Source: a bacterium (GTDB lineage: Bacteria; Cyanobacteriota; Vampirovibrionia; Gastranaerophilales; Gastranaerophilaceae). Taken from it: a DNA stretch of 8,714 bases. Under the pieces are notes generated by a model that was not told the DNA's origin, searched no databases, and saw nothing but the letters and a program-made list of their open reading frames with translations. Location: the NCBI GenBank assembly GCA_004558955.1, contig SFZC01000082.1, positions 1 to 8,714 on the forward strand, in the 5' to 3' direction. The translations under genes and the position numbers were made by a program. Of the stretch, positions 6,801 through 8,714 are shown piece by piece (the stretch's first letter is position 1; each line of letters starts with the position of its first letter).

Positions 6801-7331
6801 GAACTTGATACGAGAATTTCGACACTATCAAACGAACGTCAATCAATATTAGACAAAATGAAAGGCTTTGAACAAGAGAAAAAAGAAGCCTTTATGAAAA
6901 CATTTAACGCAATTAACGAAAACTTCAAAGATATTTATCACCAGTTATCAGAAGGTGAAGGTCGATTGATTTTGGAAAACGAAGAAGACCCGTTATCTGC
7001 CGGCATGACTATTGAAGCAAAACCTAGAGATAAAACTACAAACAATAAACTTGGAGCATTATCTGGCGGTGAAAAAGCACTAACGGCACTTGCACTTGTT
7101 TTTTCAATTCAAAAATATCTGCCTGCACCGTTCTATGCACTGGACGAGGTCGATGCAAGTTTAGACACAATGAATGTTGAAAGGATTGCGGAAATGATTA
7201 AAAAGCAATCAGAAAATACCCAATTTCTGGTAGTAAGTCACAGACGCCCAATGATTGAAGCAGCAGTGCGAACTATCGGAGTAACTCAAAAGGAAAAAGG
7301 AAAAACAAAAGTTACGGGCGTAACTCAGTAA
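3840..7331 (+). CDS. smc: Chromosome segregation protein SMC (condensin ATPase)
   Basis: This 1163-residue protein, close to the usual 1170-1190, is the ATPase arm of the bacterial condensin. It dimerises at the hinge and, with ScpA and ScpB, traps and extrudes DNA loops on the nucleoid. Walker A is GPNGSGKS at 31-38. The R-loop ALGLRTGSALR includes Arg57, at the position of the B. subtilis arginine finger. The Q-loop is MQGD with Gln137. A long coiled coil, rich in Glu, Lys and Leu, covers about 165-500. The hinge (about 505-655) starts near KLVGVHAP and contains RAGRATFLPLNK and the Gly-rich ITGGY. The returning coil runs about 660-1010. The C-terminal head has the signature LSGGEK (1074-1079), Walker B FYALDEVD with Asp1102 and Glu1103, and the H-loop VVSHRR with His1134. 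All ATPase residues are present. R-loop and hinge wording are closest to cyanobacterial SMC as I know it. No frameshift is seen. Confidence 0.98.
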   Translation: MYIKQLEIDNFKSFANKAAIPLLEGFTTVSGPNGSGKSNIIDSIMFALGLRTGSALRIENLSDFITTFNNRNEATVKVTFGGVDGDNELSVARSIRKTKQGFASTYYLNDKTDTLTNIRSILEKYNVTPNSYNVMMQGDVSSIVMSSPKVRRGIIDEIAGVADFDRRIDQATNELKTVEQRVQSAALILSEVEKTLEQLKEEREVALKYKALQDEKNGLEAQVSKVKFFDLKRNLEIAHNNILQANKQLKEEEFKKKDLEEKIKLVTEKYKELEEVLKAQGEDERNKLKDAQSDLSARIQIKKNAIDYSEKQIQQGLQSIENANNGIKTYQKNIENEKLNIKLSNDKITIIEAQIKEKKEELNKKIQEISGLSSSADKYLQERNNASRDLDSFKDKDNELLKQSLPKEHELKSLKEEIANAKEFIENAQKAKATFDDDKSLKQLQVNDLKKEMEELKDLQTKTMQRLDDTKTAIEDYEHDERVAFRKLTDMEAMKRANAGSAATIPINTIMNAKLVGVHAPLMQLGTVDEEYSTALDIAFGGRLANIVVDDTHTANVAMELLKSSRAGRATFLPLNKLKKAPTRLQLPKNSGVIDFAINLVDFDDIYLDAFFYAVADTLIVEDAEVAESLIGKYRMVTLDGKLYEKSAAITGGYVKKSGFGFNQNDDKEIEAAKEKLNKLQEKRANAEREKKELETKLDQIRIAHSSASSEYTKANIELNNMTRQFENSQNILETKQAFITENEPKIEILNNELDKIEAKRVDLSDKIQQLQDKLAEIDELLNDKDLKELKEKTKGLEDDLRMLNTRLSNANDELKGHEGQIKFNEQLIESKNQDIKNILKNNENLANDKVVMKEEIVQLEKQFEELTVKISVIDEKIGELLKQKNEINNKLIELQTNSKVKDSELVSIREQIESFKTRRKELEPQLKEATEILENAGVEIAKMEPVEISADELNAKIQRLDKRMRDLGDVNMRAIVAYEERAARKAELDTRISTLSNERQSILDKMKGFEQEKKEAFMKTFNAINENFKDIYHQLSEGEGRLILENEEDPLSAGMTIEAKPRDKTTNNKLGALSGGEKALTALALVFSIQKYLPAPFYALDEVDASLDTMNVERIAEMIKKQSENTQFLVVSHRRPMIEAAVRTIGVTQKEKGKTKVTGVTQ

Positions 7332-7343
7332 AAGGGATAAAAA

Positions 7344-8186
7344 ATGACAACAGCAAACAATAATACTCTTAATGCGGAAGATATCGACATAGACTCGCTC
7401 GTTGCGGGAAAAGGTCGTCAATTTGATGCAAATGACGGAATAGGCATTCTTGTTGAAATGGCAAAATCCGGAAAAATTGACCCTTGGAACATTGATATTC
7501 TTGATGTTACGGACAAATACCTTCAAAGAATGATTGAACTCAAAACAATGAATTTGAGAGTGGCAAGCCGTACACTATTGTTTGCTTCAATACTTTGCAG
7601 AATGCAATCAAATATCTTGGCAGGACTTACACTTGAGGAATTTCAGGAAGAAGACGATGCCGTTGCGGAATTTGATGATGACGGATTTCCGCTTGAATAT
7701 AATGACGATGCGGAATTTATCCCGTCCAGCAATGTCGTAAGTTTTGACGAAGCTTTACAACGCAGAACAAGTATAAGATTGAACAGAAACCGTGTCGTTT
7801 CCTTGAAAGACTTGATTAAACAGTTGGAATTTTATGAAAAACTTGAGAAAAGAGCGTCAATGAAAAGTGCTCACGAAAGAGCAAAAAGACACGTTAGGAA
7901 TTATTCAAGATTGACCCCTGAAGAAATCGTTTCAATGGCTCATGAAGAGTACATCGAAGAAGCCGTTTTGAAACTAAAGGACAATCTTGAACAAATATTC
8001 ACAAATCAAGAAAAAATAGAATTGAATGAATTAACCATGCTCGGAATGGACAAAATCAGTGCATATATTGCCTTGTTGTTCTTGAGCAGAGATACTAATT
8101 ATGAACTTGAACAAAAAGAGTTTTACTCTGATTTGTATGTAGTAAAAGGTGGAATAAAAGATGCAGATACAACAGCTGAAGTCTAG
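7344..8186 (+). CDS. scpA: Condensin kleisin subunit ScpA
   Basis: This 280-residue protein is the kleisin that bridges the two SMC heads and recruits ScpB. The N-terminal domain, about 30-95, carries the family pattern GILVEMAKSGKIDPWNIDIL, followed by VTDKYL and a helical stretch that contacts the SMC neck. A very acidic, probably disordered linker (about 97-127, with EEDD and FDDDGF) and the helical middle where ScpB binds (about 130-200) follow. The C-terminal winged helix, about 205-268, contains AYIALLFLSR and binds the SMC cap. Length is slightly above the usual 235-260 because of a 28-residue polar N-terminal extension. AAGGGA at 7332-7337 supports the ATG at 7344, 12 bases after the smc stop. 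The 3' end overlaps scpB by 26 bases, which suggests translational coupling. Confidence 0.93.
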   Translation: MTTANNNTLNAEDIDIDSLVAGKGRQFDANDGIGILVEMAKSGKIDPWNIDILDVTDKYLQRMIELKTMNLRVASRTLLFASILCRMQSNILAGLTLEEFQEEDDAVAEFDDDGFPLEYNDDAEFIPSSNVVSFDEALQRRTSIRLNRNRVVSLKDLIKQLEFYEKLEKRASMKSAHERAKRHVRNYSRLTPEEIVSMAHEEYIEEAVLKLKDNLEQIFTNQEKIELNELTMLGMDKISAYIALLFLSRDTNYELEQKEFYSDLYVVKGGIKDADTTAEV

Positions 8187-8676
8187 AATTGAAGCAGTGC
8201 TTTTTGTTACTGCAAAAGCACTGACGGTTGATGAAATTGCGGTATATTTGGATTGTGAATCAGAAGAGATAGAAGAAGCAATTTTGGAATTGATTATGGA
8301 TTATTCTTCTCGTGACGGCGCTTTAGAAATCGATGACGAAAACGGATACATTCTACAGGTAAAAGAAGAGTATAGCGACATTGTGGAAAAAATTTGTCCG
8401 ATTGACCTAAAACCTGCAGTTTTGAGAACACTGCTTGTTATTGCACTAAAAGAACCTATCCGTCAAACGGAACTTGTAAGACTTCGCTCGGGAGCCTATG
8501 AACATGTTGCAGAACTCGTTGAAAAAGGTTTGGTTTCAAAACATAAAGACAAAAACGGCAGAAGTATCAACATCAAAACTACACCAAAATTTGCCGAATA
8601 TTTCAAATTAAAAGGTGATACGAGAGCACTTGCTCAACAGTTGGAAAAAGAATTGGAAGAAAAACTCAATGCGTAA
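8161..8676 (+). CDS. scpB: Condensin accessory subunit ScpB
   Basis: This 171-residue protein consists of two winged-helix domains. As a dimer it binds the middle of ScpA and modulates SMC ATPase and DNA entrapment. Domain 1, about 5-75, begins with IEAVLFVTAKALTVDEIA, the typical ScpB opening (EALLFVSGEPL in relatives). Domain 2, about 82-150, carries LKPAVLRTLLVIALKEPIRQ, then LVEKGLVSKH and the end pattern TTPKFAEYFKL, equivalent to the family's TT.EFLEYFGL. A charged tail follows, somewhat shorter than in B. subtilis (197 residues). AAGGTGGA at 8146-8153, seven bases before the ATG, lies within the end of scpA and fixes the start. The usual GRP motif of the second domain is reduced to NGRS. 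It overlaps the next gene by 8 bases. Confidence 0.93.
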   Translation: MQIQQLKSRIEAVLFVTAKALTVDEIAVYLDCESEEIEEAILELIMDYSSRDGALEIDDENGYILQVKEEYSDIVEKICPIDLKPAVLRTLLVIALKEPIRQTELVRLRSGAYEHVAELVEKGLVSKHKDKNGRSINIKTTPKFAEYFKLKGDTRALAQQLEKELEEKLNA

Positions 8677-8714
8677 AATTTTACTTGGTATATTTTTTAT
8701 TGTTTTACTTGTAG
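8669..8714 (+). CDS. Start of a membrane-anchored or secreted protein (partial, cut by window end)
   Basis: An ATG at 8669 lies inside the last codons of scpB, in another frame, and overlaps it by 8 bases. The frame stays open to the window edge and encodes MRKILLGIFFIVLLV. Two basic residues followed by an unbroken hydrophobic run is the start of a signal peptide or an N-terminal membrane anchor. A GGAAGA at 8653-8658 gives a plausible ribosome-binding site. It appears to be the fourth gene of the smc-scpA-scpB transcript. Too little is visible to name a family. Confidence 0.65.
   Translation, partial: MRKILLGIFFIVLLV

Noticed and set aside
7209..7526. Minus-strand open frame across the smc-scpA junction
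   Set aside because: It is antisense to two confidently assigned genes and shows no recognisable domain.
7632..7725. Acidic low-complexity stretch in scpA as a possible insertion
   Set aside because: Acidic linkers between the N-terminal domain and the ScpB-binding middle are normal in ScpA.

Overview
The window is AT-rich bacterial chromosome. Two sequence features suggest the cyanobacterial branch, most likely the non-photosynthetic gut lineage Vampirovibrionia/Melainabacteria (Gastranaerophilales type). The SMC R-loop region (ALGLRTGSALR) and hinge (RAGRATFLPLNK) look more like cyanobacterial SMC than Firmicute or proteobacterial SMC. The small minus-strand membrane protein also begins with a short MKI..I..YNF N-terminus of the kind I associate with that lineage. 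This placement is inference and was not tested by any search.

Layout. Positions 1-927 (+) hold the tail of a possible upstream gene and a chimera-looking ORF: a truncated helix-turn-helix domain of plasmid/phage replication-initiator type joined to an unrecognised helical region. It meets the next gene tail to tail, and both stop codons lie in one CTAG palindrome at 924-927. Positions 924-2461 (-) hold a Y-family (UmuC-type) translesion polymerase followed by a small two-TM protein. A divergent control region (2462-2578) has a good promoter for each direction. The polymerase promoter predicts a leaderless mRNA, and the other promoter overlaps a perfect inverted repeat. Positions 2579-3751 (+) encode a 390-aa regulator that I read as four GntR-type winged-helix units in tandem with no effector domain. 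Positions 3840-8714 (+) are the condensin cluster smc-scpA-scpB, tightly packed or overlapping and driven by a strong extended -10 promoter. An 8-bp overlap leads into the start of a membrane-anchored or secreted protein cut by the window edge.

How the genes work together. SMC, the kleisin ScpA and the winged-helix dimer ScpB form the Smc-ScpAB complex that organises and segregates the chromosome, and their packing fits stoichiometric co-expression. The polymerase would act in DNA-damage tolerance at the sliding clamp. The four-unit GntR-like protein just upstream of smc is the most unusual item. It has its own promoter, a possible autoregulatory operator, and a multivalent DNA-binding design that could suit either gene regulation or DNA bridging.

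No tRNA, rRNA, CRISPR array or complete insertion sequence was seen. No gene-free stretch exceeds about 120 bases.
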